Positions 53,723 to 61,882 of a DNA stretch of 64,000 nt are shown here, in pieces (positions within the stretch are counted from its first letter, which is position 1; the number at the start of each line of letters is the position of its first letter). The translations under genes and the position numbers were made by a program. Source of the DNA: Bryobacterales bacterium (GTDB lineage Bacteria > Acidobacteriota > Terriglobia > Bryobacterales > Bryobacteraceae); the NCBI GenBank assembly GCA_020852755.1, contig JADZAF010000326.1, positions 1-64,000 of the forward strand, given 5' to 3'. The notes below the pieces were generated by a model. The model did no database searches and was not told the DNA's origin. It saw only the letters and a program-made list of their open reading frames with translations.

Positions 53723-55228
53723 CTACACATCCTCCTCGACCAGCGTGTATCCGATGAACGCGGCCGCATCCTTAAGGCGTTCCCGGAAGTCGCCGAAGGT
53801 GGCGCAGCGGTGTACGCCGTACTTGTCGGGATACACGTATCGAATCACCTTTTTGGCATCGACCGATGCCACGATCTTGGTCCTTCACATCATTTCCCAA
53901 AGATGGTCCCGGTACTTCACCGGGCCCGCCAGCATGTGGACGGTCTTGCCGGTATGTACCAGGATCTCCTTGTTCAGTACCTCGATCTGCCACATAGTGA
54001 CCGGCTCGCCGGCCGGATAGAGCACCCACGAAGCCCCGCCCACGCCGGTCGCGTTGCGCGCCCGCACCCGCCGCTCGCGATGGTCCGTGAGAATGTACGG
54101 CGTTCGCCGCCGGTCGCCCCAGGGATTCCAGGGCCCCTCGCAGTGCTGCACGCAGGAGGTGTTGTTGTAGGTGTCCACCGAGTAGTCGCCCAACATGCTG
54201 GGGCGCCCGTAGGCATACTGCAGCATCATCTCCGACAACAGGATATTGAGGTGCGACTGGCACTTGGCCACCGTGTTGTGCAACTGGAACTCGGACACCG
54301 CCAGGGCCGGAAAAACCATGTCCTCGGGGCGCGCGTCCTTCACCAGCGCCCGGATATGGAAGGCCATGGCCGTGGCGCCGTGCTTCTCCATCAGCATCTT
54401 CATCGCGAGATACAGCTTGGCCGAGCGCACGATCTCCGGCTCGATGGTGTAGGTCATCTTCTGCGCGGCCCGGATCCAGCGCTGCGCGATCTGCTTCGCT
54501 TCCCGGCTGTCGTTGTGCCAGAGGTTCTGTATGTCCTTGTCCTCGGTCACCTCCTTGCTGCCGATGCGCGTGACTTTCGTTCCGAAGGTCTGATCGATGG
54601 CCGCCAGCATGGTCTCGTTGTAGCGGGCGGGCGGGCTCTTGAGAAGATCGCCGTAGAAGACGTTGACGTACTTTGAGTCGGTCACGGTCAGGATGTGCTC
54701 GCTCTTCATGCGTTTCAGCATCCCGATCAGTTTGATCTGCGCCGCCAGGTCCTGGAACATCCGCTCGGACACGGCCGGGTCGGCGCAGAACCGCCAGGGG
54801 TCCAGCATGGCGCCGACCGTGCGGTTCTGCCGGAACACCGGGTAGGGGATGTTCATGAAGTCGTTCAGAACCGCGACGTTGATGGTCGGCAGCCCGGTTC
54901 TCAGCAGATCGTAGTCGCGGGGCCATCCGTACACGATGACCCCGTCGTAGTTCAGCCGCTTCAGATCCCGGGCCTCGTTGAGCACCGCCGCCATCTGGGC
55001 GTCCCGGGTCAGGTCCCGCACCGTGAACTCCACGCCCGGACACGCTTTCTCCAGGCGCCGGACAATCTCCTCGTGCGGTATGGGTCGCAGGCCGGTGTCG
55101 TCTTCCGACGGCGCCACGCTGAAGAAGACCGAATAGATGCGGGTGGGACTGCCGCTGCGGGCGGCCTGGGGCGCCAGGGCAAGCGCCAGCGGCGCGCCGA
55201 GAAAGCTGCGGCGGGTTATCGCGGACAT
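53723..55228 (-). CDS. L-fucose/arabinose isomerase-like protein with in-frame TGA; candidate selenoprotein
   Basis: The annotated ORF of 447 residues ends at TGA (53885-53887), but the same frame continues for 53 sense codons to TAG (53723-53725). The extension reads RTKIVASVDAKK, then VIRYVYPDKYGVHRC and TFGDFRERLKDAAAFIGY, and is plainly protein-like (about 77% GC3). Read through, the product is 501 residues with residue 448 as Sec. The N-terminus has a twin-arginine leader (TRRSFLGAPLAL), so the enzyme is probably exported. The main body resembles the L-fucose/L-arabinose isomerase fold: SCVQHCEGPWNPWGD and TPYILTDHRERR carry likely metal or substrate residues. From memory of the family, homologues end in a C-RTK-type motif, which would place Cys where this gene has TGA; this must be checked. 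A nonsense mutation or assembly error remains possible. Gene order deoC, TIM barrel, DUF1080, this gene suggests one operon. Confidence 0.75.
53854..53871 (-). promoter_or_regulatory. Candidate bacterial SECIS hairpin after the in-frame TGA
   Basis: On the minus strand TGGCATC-GGTC-GATGCCA forms a perfect 7-bp stem with a GGUC tetraloop (53861-53864). The loop begins 20 nt after the TGA at 53885-53887, within the distance seen for bacterial SECIS elements. GGUC is also the core of the apical loop in the E. coli fdhF SECIS. The hairpin lies inside the coding sequence, as expected for bacteria. Confidence 0.65.
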
Positions 55229-55241
55229 GGCGCTCCGGCTC

Positions 55242-55916
55242 CTACAGTTCCCGGATCCGCAGGTTGCGCCAGCGCACCTGGTAGGGCTTGTACTTCTCTT
55301 TCGGCACCTGGTGCACCTGCAGCCCGATGATGCCGCGCGTGGTCATGGAATCACGGAAGTCGGCCGCCGGCACGCCGTTCACCCAGGTCCTGATGGAATC
55401 GCCCTTGCACTCCACCCGGTACTTGTTCCACTTGCCGTCCTTGAAGGCCTTCTGAGCGGCCGGCTTGCCGCTGAAGTCGTCCAGAAAGACGGCCCGGCGC
55501 GCTTCGTCATAGACGTTTCCGGCGTCCTTGCTGTTGGCGGCGATCTCCACCTGGTATCCGTACACGCGGTCCGGGGGCAGCTTGCGCTCGATTTCCTTCC
55601 CGTTCTGCACGACTTTCAGCACGGTGTTGGGGCCCGCGATCAGGCTGCGGAATTGCACCCCGGAATTCAGTTCGGAGTCCACCTTCACCTCGAAGTCCAG
55701 GATGAAGTCGCCATACTCCCTGTTGGTGCACAGGAACGTGTTGGGGCTGCCCAGCACGGTGGTCCCGACGATGGTCTTGTTCTCCACCTTGTAGGTGGCC
55801 GTGCCGCTATGAACCGTCCAGCCATCCAGGCTTTTGCCGTCAAACAGGCGCTCCCAACCGGCGCCCAGGCAGGAACCGGCCAGGACCAGCGCCAGCATTG
55901 CGTTCTTCAGGAACAT
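55242..55916 (-). CDS. DUF1080 (3-keto-disaccharide hydrolase-like) secreted protein
   Basis: A 224-residue protein with a signal peptide (MFLKNAMLALVLAGSCLG). The DUF1080 lectin-like/glycosidase domain follows: GWERLFDGKSLDGWTVHSG at the N-terminus, DFILDFEVKVDSELNSGVQFRS, YGYQVEI and the final GIIGLQVHQ and VRWRNLRIREL. The conserved Glu/Gln surface fits carbohydrate binding or hydrolysis. AGGAG is 9 nt before the ATG. It begins 28 nt after the TIM-barrel gene and ends 13 nt before the isomerase-like gene, so it is part of the same operon. The longer ORF to 56051 overlaps the upstream gene and is rejected. Confidence 0.88.
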   Translation of the reverse strand: MFLKNAMLALVLAGSCLGAGWERLFDGKSLDGWTVHSGTATYKVENKTIVGTTVLGSPNTFLCTNREYGDFILDFEVKVDSELNSGVQFRSLIAGPNTVLKVVQNGKEIERKLPPDRVYGYQVEIAANSKDAGNVYDEARRAVFLDDFSGKPAAQKAFKDGKWNKYRVECKGDSIRTWVNGVPAADFRDSMTTRGIIGLQVHQVPKEKYKPYQVRWRNLRIREL

Positions 55917-55944
55917 GATTCGGTCTCCTCTCACCAGTTTTCCG

Positions 55945-56862
55945 TCACGGCAGGAACTGCCGCAGATAGCGTCCGCTTTGCCGCAGGGCCGCCTTGCGAT
56001 CTTCCAAAGTACTTTCGTAGGCGCGGTCTTCCACTTCCACGCAAACCGCACCGCGGTAGCCGGTTTCCGTCAGGACCGAGAAGAAACGGCCCCAGTCGAC
56101 GTCGCCCAGGCCCGGCAGCTTGGGCGAATGATATTCCAGGGGATGCGCCAGGATGCCCACCTGGTCGAGCCGCTCCTGGTCCAGCCGTACGTCCTTGGCG
56201 TGCACATGGAAAATGCGGCCGGCGAATTCCCGCAGCGGTTTCAAATAGTCCATGCGCTGCCAGATGCAGTGCGACGGGTCGAAGTTCAATCCGAAATTCT
56301 CGTCGGGGATGTCGCTGAACATGCGCCGCCAGATGGCTGGCGAGATGGCCAGGTTCTTGCCTCCCGGCCACTCGTCCCGGGTGAAGAGCATCGGGCAGTT
56401 CTCGATGGCGATGCGCACTCCCTGGTCGGCGGCGAAGCGGACCAGGGGCCGCCACACTTTCAGGAAGCGGGGCCAGTTCTCTTCCACGCTGCGCGTCCAG
56501 TCCCGACCGATGAAAGTGTTCACCACCCTGACCTCCAGGGCCCGCGCCGCCTGGATCACCTTGCGCAGATGATCGACAGCCACCTTGGCCTCGTCCGGGT
56601 CGGGGGCCAGCGGGTTGGGATAGTAGCCCAGGCCGCTGATGGCCACTCCGGCGGCCGCCACTTTCTCCCGGGTCCGTTCCGCTTCGCCCGGGCTGAAGGC
56701 CGACACGTCCAGGTGGGTCACCCCGGCGTAGCGCCGTTCGGCTTTCCCTCTCGGCCAGCACATCAGTTCCACGCAATCGAAGCGGGCGGAGGAGGCCAGG
56801 CACACCACGTCGTCGAGCGTCAGGTCCGCAAGAATCGCACTGACAAAACCGAGTGTCATCAT
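55945..56862 (-). CDS. Sugar phosphate isomerase/epimerase-like TIM barrel (cytoplasmic)
   Basis: A 305-residue xylose-isomerase-like TIM barrel without an export signal. Metal-site strands: [10 protein letters not shown] (Glu), [13 protein letters not shown] (Asp/His), [10 protein letters not shown] (His/Asp) and [11 protein letters not shown] (Glu). The deoC stop ends just before it. A TTG three nt earlier was given as the start in the longest reading; one of the two following ATG codons (56862 or 56859) is more likely. The gene lies between deoC and DUF1080 in the same direction, and probably acts on a sugar released by the exported enzymes. Confidence 0.87.
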   Translation of the reverse strand: MMTLGFVSAILADLTLDDVVCLASSARFDCVELMCWPRGKAERRYAGVTHLDVSAFSPGEAERTREKVAAAGVAISGLGYYPNPLAPDPDEAKVAVDHLRKVIQAARALEVRVVNTFIGRDWTRSVEENWPRFLKVWRPLVRFAADQGVRIAIENCPMLFTRDEWPGGKNLAISPAIWRRMFSDIPDENFGLNFDPSHCIWQRMDYLKPLREFAGRIFHVHAKDVRLDQERLDQVGILAHPLEYHSPKLPGLGDVDWGRFFSVLTETGYRGAVCVEVEDRAYESTLEDRKAALRQSGRYLRQFLP

Positions 56863-56865
56863 CAA

Positions 56866-57591
56866 TCAGTATCCTGCCACACTGGAACCGGCCTGTTCGC
56901 CCAGAGGTTGCAGCCCCAGCCGTCTGCGGCACTCCTCCAGCATGCCGGCCGTGCGCGTGGCGCCCACCCGGGTCACTCCGATGGAACGCACCCGCAGCAG
57001 GGCATCCAGGTCGCGGATTCCGCCGGCCGCCTTCACCTGCACCTGCGCCGGGCTGTGCCGGCGCATCAGCTGCAGGTCCGGAATGGTGGCGCCGCCCGAT
57101 CCGTACCCGGTGGAGGTCTTCACCCAGTCGGCGCCCAGCTCGCCGCAGATCTCGCAGAGCCGTATCTTCTGGTCGTCGTTCAGGTAGCAGTTTTCGAAGA
57201 TCACCTTCACCCGCTCGCCGGCCTCGTGAGTGATGTCCACAACCGCGTGGATGTCGTCCCGCACGTAGTCCCAGTCGCCGCTCAGCACTTTACTGATGTT
57301 CACCACCATGTCGAGTTCCTGGCCGCCGTCGGCCAGGGCTTGCCGGGCCTCGGCCAGCTTGATCGCGGTGGTGTGACCGCCGTGCGGAAAACCGATGGTG
57401 GTGCTGGCCATCACCAGGCTGCCCGCCAGCAGATCGGCGCAGCGGCGCAGGTAGTAGGGCAGGATACAGACGCTGCCGGTGTTGTAGGTGAGGGCGAGCC
57501 GGATGCCTTTCTCCAGATCGTCCACGGTGAGCGTGGGATTCAGCAGCGAGTGGTCGATCATCCTGGCTATGTCTTCGTAGCTGTAATCCAT
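56866..57591 (-). CDS. deoC: Deoxyribose-phosphate aldolase
   Basis: A 241-residue class I aldolase, full length. The Schiff-base lysine is Lys158 in WVKTSTGYGSGGA. The other active-site residues appear in DMVVNISKVLSGDWD (Asp94, Lys101) and QVKAAGGIRD. It cleaves 2-deoxyribose-5-phosphate to glyceraldehyde-3-phosphate and acetaldehyde, or a related phosphorylated sugar. AGGAG is 9 nt before the ATG. It is the first gene of the operon that runs to 53723; a longer ORF to 58776 is antisense to the FG-GAP gene. The 117-nt gap to the divergent FG-GAP gene should hold the promoters. Confidence 0.93.
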   Translation of the reverse strand: MDYSYEDIARMIDHSLLNPTLTVDDLEKGIRLALTYNTGSVCILPYYLRRCADLLAGSLVMASTTIGFPHGGHTTAIKLAEARQALADGGQELDMVVNISKVLSGDWDYVRDDIHAVVDITHEAGERVKVIFENCYLNDDQKIRLCEICGELGADWVKTSTGYGSGGATIPDLQLMRRHSPAQVQVKAAGGIRDLDALLRVRSIGVTRVGATRTAGMLEECRRRLGLQPLGEQAGSSVAGY

Positions 57592-57708
57592 GATGCTGTT
57601 CTCCTGATGCCGGGTGGTTTTCGGGCCGGCCGGGACCGCGCCCCATCCCTGGGTGGCGTTTTCATCTCCCTGCCGCATCCTATAAGATAACGGACTCTGG
57701 AGTCTGCC

Positions 57709-59064
57709 ATGCTGCCTTATTTGCGCCGCGCGATTCTCGTCTTCCTCGGAACGGTTCTGCTCGCCGCCGCCGAGCCGCTCATGATCCCTGTCCGGGTGGA
57801 TGGACCGGTCCACAATCCTGCCCGGCACACCTTCTGGTACGGGCCTTTTTCCGAGTGCGCCTCCGTGCTTGACGCGGACGGCGACGGCGACCTCGACATC
57901 GCCGCCGGCAAGAACTGGTATGAGAACCAGGCCGGCCGCTGGGTCAGGCATTCCAGCTTCCGCGAGGGCGCCGACCGCAACGGCCCCGAGACGGACAACA
58001 ACAGCGAGTTCTCCATGGACGTCAACCGCGACGGGCGGCCGGACGTGGTGGCCTCGGGCTGGATGTTCATGCGCGGCGTTTTCTGGTATGAGAACCCGGG
58101 CAGGAAGGGTGTTCCCTGGAAAGCCGCCCGCATCCATTCCGCGAAGAACAACGAAGGCGTGATTCACGGCGACATTGACGGCGACGGCGACGACGACATC
58201 CTGGTAAACCACTGGGCCCTGGCGCCCGGGCAGGGCATGACCTGGCTGGAGCACCTCGACCGCGCCCCCTGGATGAAGGAGCACGTCATCGGCACTCAGG
58301 GCGAGGTGCACGGCAACGGGCTCGGGGACATCAACGGCGACGGCCGCACCGACATCGTCACCCCGGTGGGATGGTACGAAGCCCCGCCCAGGCCCGCGGA
58401 ACAGGCCTGGACCTTTCACGCCGACTACAAGTTTCAGGGCGCGGCCTCTCACCCCATCCTGGTGCATGACGTGAACGAAGACGGCCGCGCCGACATCATC
58501 ATCGGCAACGCCCACGCCCACGGACTGGCCTGGCTGGAGCAGAAGGCCGCGGGCGGCCAGCGCAGCTTCGTCGAACACTGGGTGGAGCGCGATTTCGGCG
58601 GGTTCCACACCATGGCGCTGGGCGATCTGAACGGCGACGGCAAACCCGACCTGGTCACCGGCAAGCGCCTGTTCCCCCACCATGGCCGGGACGTCGGCGA
58701 GTTCGAGCCGCTGTTCGTCTTCTGGTACGACATCCAGGGCGGCAGGTTCGTCCGGCATGTGCTCTCCTACAACCACACCCCCTGGTATCCGGAGTTCTTC
58801 AGCATGAACGCTCCACCCACCGGCGCCATCGGCATCGGCATGAAGGTAAACGTCGCCGACATGGACCGCGACGGCCGCAACGACGTGGTTTGCGCCGGCA
58901 AGAGCGGCCTGTTCGTTTTCTACAACAAGGGCAGCATGCCCTCGCCCCGGGTGCCCAGCATGCTGCCGCCCGAAGAGACCTACCCCGACTGGGCGCCGTG
59001 GACGAAATGGGATGCGGCTCCCAAGCGGCTGGACGGCAAAGCCGCTCCCAAGAAGCGTCCATGA
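57709..59064 (+). CDS. Secreted FG-GAP/VCBS-repeat beta-propeller protein
   Basis: A 451-residue protein with a signal peptide (about 1-21). It has FG-GAP/VCBS-type calcium-binding loops: DADGDGDLDIAAG, DVNRDGRPDVVASG, DIDGDGDDDILVN, DINGDGRTDIVTP, DVNEDGRADIIIG, DLNGDGKPDLVTG and DMDRDGRNDVVCAG. These seven repeats predict a complete seven-bladed, integrin-like propeller. The protein is probably periplasmic or at the cell surface and binds sugars or polymers. TATAAG at 57681-57686 is 22 nt before the ATG. The stop overlaps the ATG of the next gene (ATGA). Confidence 0.9.
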   Translation: MLPYLRRAILVFLGTVLLAAAEPLMIPVRVDGPVHNPARHTFWYGPFSECASVLDADGDGDLDIAAGKNWYENQAGRWVRHSSFREGADRNGPETDNNSEFSMDVNRDGRPDVVASGWMFMRGVFWYENPGRKGVPWKAARIHSAKNNEGVIHGDIDGDGDDDILVNHWALAPGQGMTWLEHLDRAPWMKEHVIGTQGEVHGNGLGDINGDGRTDIVTPVGWYEAPPRPAEQAWTFHADYKFQGAASHPILVHDVNEDGRADIIIGNAHAHGLAWLEQKAAGGQRSFVEHWVERDFGGFHTMALGDLNGDGKPDLVTGKRLFPHHGRDVGEFEPLFVFWYDIQGGRFVRHVLSYNHTPWYPEFFSMNAPPTGAIGIGMKVNVADMDRDGRNDVVCAGKSGLFVFYNKGSMPSPRVPSMLPPEETYPDWAPWTKWDAAPKRLDGKAAPKKRP

Positions 59065-60149
59065 GCGCGCCCTGCCGCATCGCTTTCGCCGGGGCGGGAG
59101 CCATTGCCCGCGCGCACGCCTACGCCCTGGCAGCGCTGCCTTACTACTACGCCGGCGTTCCGGAACGGGTTCGCGTGGCGGTCGCCTCCCGCACCCGGGA
59201 CAAGGCTGCCGCTTTCGCCGCGCGCTTCGGCTTCTCCGAAGCGGTGGAATTGGACGAGTTGTGGCGGCGGGACGACATCGACACGCTCTTTATCGCCGGG
59301 CCCAACGAATCGCACTGCGGGCAGCTGTGCGCGGCGCTGCGCATGCCCGGCATTCGCCGGATCTACCTGGAGAAGCCGGTGTGCATCAGCGCCGCGGAGG
59401 AAGGGCGCATCGAACAGGCGGCGGTTCCGGACGGGGTCGCGGTCCAGACCGGCTTCCAGTACCTGCAAATGCCGGCCGCGCGCCGGGCGCTGAAGATGTG
59501 GCGGCGGGGAGAGTTCGGCGACCCGGTGCACTTCGAAGCCCGCTACCTGCATGACGGCTACCTCGACCGCGCCTACCGCGACGCCCGCCGGTCCCGCTTG
59601 CAGCCCACACCCGCCGGCGGCGCGCTCTCCGACCTGGGCAGCCACGCCTTCAGCCTGCTGGCCGCTTTCCTGGGGACCGACCTGGAAGTCGTGGCCGCGC
59701 GGCAGTCGGGCCGTTTTGACGACGTGCCGGAAGACTCGGATCTTTGCACCTCGGCTCTGCTGGAGCATCGCGGAAGCGGAGCGGCGGGCAGCGTGGTGGC
59801 CAGCCGCGTTTCGGCGGGCGCGGCCGAATCGCTGGACCTGGAAATTCGCGGCACGCTCGGAGCGTTTCGTTTCTCGGGCGACCGCCCCGACGTGCTGGAA
59901 AGCGCCGTCCGCCTCTCGCGCACCTGGAACGCTACCCCCTGCGGCGGCGAGTACCTGCCGGCCAGCGCCTTTCCCGGGGCCAATACAACCGGCGGCTGGC
60001 TGCGTTCCCTTGTGCACGCCCACTACCTGTTTTTCGGGGGAGCGGATGCGGATGCCTTCATCCCCGATCTGCTGCACGGCCTGGCCGTGCAGCGCCTGCT
60101 CCGCGCCACCGCTGTAAGGCTTGGCAGACCGGCGGACGCGCGGATATGA
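59061..60149 (+). CDS. Gfo/Idh/MocA-family oxidoreductase
   Basis: A 362-residue dehydrogenase-like protein. The Rossmann motif is FAGAGAIARAHAYALA, the EKP motif is IYLEKPVCIS, and GGALSDLGSHAFSLL gives the usual Asp-x-x-x-His. It begins at an ATG that overlaps the stop of the FG-GAP gene, so the two are translationally coupled. It has no export signal and acts in the cytoplasm on a sugar. The ORF reading upstream into the FG-GAP gene is not real. Confidence 0.88.
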   Translation: MSAPCRIAFAGAGAIARAHAYALAALPYYYAGVPERVRVAVASRTRDKAAAFAARFGFSEAVELDELWRRDDIDTLFIAGPNESHCGQLCAALRMPGIRRIYLEKPVCISAAEEGRIEQAAVPDGVAVQTGFQYLQMPAARRALKMWRRGEFGDPVHFEARYLHDGYLDRAYRDARRSRLQPTPAGGALSDLGSHAFSLLAAFLGTDLEVVAARQSGRFDDVPEDSDLCTSALLEHRGSGAAGSVVASRVSAGAAESLDLEIRGTLGAFRFSGDRPDVLESAVRLSRTWNATPCGGEYLPASAFPGANTTGGWLRSLVHAHYLFFGGADADAFIPDLLHGLAVQRLLRATAVRLGRPADARI

Positions 60150-60230
60150 TCTAGTACTGGTTGCGGAAGTCCGGGCCGCCGGAATGAAACGGGCGTTGAG
60201 TTCTCATCAATCCGAAAGGGAAGAACCGAA

Positions 60231-60674
60231 ATGAAAGTACATCTTTACCTGCTGACGATGTTTCTGGGCGCGGTGCTGGCCATCCACCTGGCCATGAACG
60301 GCAAAGTCGGGGCGGTGTTGAACAACCCCCGGGTGGGCAACGCGCTGTTCTGGTGTATCGGCGCGCTGGCGGCCGTGGCGATCGGCATGACCGGCTGGAC
60401 CAGCAGCGCCCTCGCCCCCCTCAAGAGCGTGCACCCCGTCCTGCTGACGGCCGGCGTGCTGGGCGCCTGCCTGGTGTTCGCCATCGCCTGGCTGATCCCC
60501 CAGGTGGGCGCCGGGCCCGTCATGATCACCCTGCTGGCCGGCCAGATTCTGGGCGGGCTGCTGATGTCCCATTTCGGCTGGCTGGGCTCGCCGGTCCAGC
60601 CCATCACCTTCATGAAGCTGCTGGGCGTGATGGTGATGATCGCCGGTGTGGTGCTGGCGACTTTCAGCAAGTAG
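60231..60674 (+). CDS. YdcZ/DUF606-family DMT membrane protein
   Basis: A 147-residue protein with five predicted helices (about 3-22, 35-55, 65-86, 90-112, 122-143). The pattern GKVGAVLNNPRVGNALFW, then QVGAGPVMITLLAGQILGGLLMSHFGWLG, is typical of DUF606/YdcZ transporters, half-size relatives of the EamA family. Substrates are usually unknown. It lies between two Gfo/Idh/MocA genes in the same direction, so it may import or export their sugar substrate. The next gene starts 14 nt after it. Confidence 0.85.
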   Translation: MKVHLYLLTMFLGAVLAIHLAMNGKVGAVLNNPRVGNALFWCIGALAAVAIGMTGWTSSALAPLKSVHPVLLTAGVLGACLVFAIAWLIPQVGAGPVMITLLAGQILGGLLMSHFGWLGSPVQPITFMKLLGVMVMIAGVVLATFSK

Positions 60675-60688
60675 ACACAGGAAGAGTT

Positions 60689-61804
60689 ATGTCTCGGAAC
60701 CTTACTGATTTCTCGTGGCCGCCGTTCCGGCCGCCCCTGGAGACCTATCAACTGGACCTCGGCATCGGCATCGTCGGATACGCCGGCATCGTCCGGGCGC
60801 AGCAGCTGCCCGCATACCGCCTGGCGGGCTACCGGGTGGCCGCCGCGGCCGACATCCGCGCGGACCGCCGCGAACTGGCCAGGCTCGACGGGATCCCCTG
60901 CGTGTACGAGGACTACCGCGAGCTGCTGGCGCGGGACGACGTGGACCTGATCGACTGCGCCGTGGACCACTCCGACATGGCCGCCCGCGTGAGCATTCTC
61001 AAGGACGCGGCCAAGGCGGGCAAGCCGGTCCTGATGCAGAAGCCCATGGCGCTCGATCTGGCCACGGCGGAGGAGATGGTCAGGATCGCCGAGGACCACG
61101 GCATCCCCTATGCCGTGAACCAGAATCTGCGCTTCGATCCGGCCATCTACCTCACCAGGCAGTTCCTGAGTCCGGACCGCTTCGGAAAGCCGGGCTACAT
61201 TCATTTCGCCAATGTGTCCATCGAGGGTCCCAAGTTCGGCTTCGGCTCCGACGGCGTGGTGATGGCCTGGCAGATCCACGGCATCGACTCGATCCGCTGG
61301 CTCTCGGGCGGCGAAGCCGTTTCCGTGTACTGCACCAACCGGAACAACGCCTCGCTCTACCAGATCGAGTTCTCCAGCGGCGCGGTATGCAATTACTTCG
61401 AGTATCACAACGAGGATAATTTCCGGAACGAAACGCCGCTGCGCGTCTGGGCCGAGAAGGGAGCCGTCCGGGGCAACCACCGCTGGAACCCGAGCTCGCG
61501 CTGGGAAAAGGACCTGGTGGAAGTGCGCGGCTACGACTGGCCCAGGGAGATCGGTTGGGTCACCTATAACCTGCCGGACGACCTGACCAACCGGCACGTC
61601 TTCATAAAGCCCTGCTTCGACATGTGCGCCTCCATCGGCGGCTTCATCGGCATGATGGGCGAGTTCATGCAGTCCATCCACGAGAAGCGTCCGGCCGTTA
61701 CCAACGGCCGTGACAACCTCAACTCGCTGCGCATCTACTTCGCCGGGCAACTCTCGGCCGAAAAGAAACGGCCGGTCGACCCGCGGACGCTGGAAACGAT
61801 CTGA
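60689..61804 (+). CDS. Gfo/Idh/MocA-family oxidoreductase with QKP motif
   Basis: A 371-residue dehydrogenase-like protein. The Rossmann segment is GIGIVGYAGIVRAQQLPAY. The usual EKP triad reads QKP (VLMQKPMAL), keeping the Lys and Pro but replacing Glu with Gln. The later AWQIHGIDSIRWL gives the substrate-site His/Asp. A Shine-Dalgarno AGGAAGAG precedes the ATG at 60689. It follows the YdcZ gene by 14 nt, in an operon with it. The substrate is unknown. Confidence 0.87.
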   Translation: MSRNLTDFSWPPFRPPLETYQLDLGIGIVGYAGIVRAQQLPAYRLAGYRVAAAADIRADRRELARLDGIPCVYEDYRELLARDDVDLIDCAVDHSDMAARVSILKDAAKAGKPVLMQKPMALDLATAEEMVRIAEDHGIPYAVNQNLRFDPAIYLTRQFLSPDRFGKPGYIHFANVSIEGPKFGFGSDGVVMAWQIHGIDSIRWLSGGEAVSVYCTNRNNASLYQIEFSSGAVCNYFEYHNEDNFRNETPLRVWAEKGAVRGNHRWNPSSRWEKDLVEVRGYDWPREIGWVTYNLPDDLTNRHVFIKPCFDMCASIGGFIGMMGEFMQSIHEKRPAVTNGRDNLNSLRIYFAGQLSAEKKRPVDPRTLETI

Positions 61805-61815
61805 AGCACGGTGCG

Positions 61816-61872
61816 GGCCGCCGGCGGCTCGGGATCGGGTTGAGGTACAGTGCCTCCAACCCGCCGGCGGCC
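61816..61872. repeat. 12-bp inverted repeat between convergent genes
   Basis: GGCCGCCGGCGG (61816-61827) and CCGCCGGCGGCC (61861-61872) are exact inverted copies 33 nt apart, in the gap between the oxidoreductase and fkp genes. The position suits a bidirectional transcription stop, though there is no T-tract. The right arm lies just before the fkp stop. Confidence 0.4.
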
Positions 61873-61882
61873 GCCGCGCGGC

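Noticed and set aside
53837-53872. Independent small gene starting at a GTG shortly after the isomerase TGA
   Set aside because: GAAGGA lies 8 nt before an in-frame GTG (53872-53870), so re-initiation giving about 48 residues is possible. However, this would drop the RTKI segment that appears continuous with the upstream protein, and it does not explain the hairpin. Read-through is preferred, but the alternative is not excluded.
56866-58776. 636-residue extension of deoC
   Set aside because: The part before residue 396 is antisense to the FG-GAP gene. The deoC start at 57591 has an AGGAG and the family N-terminus.
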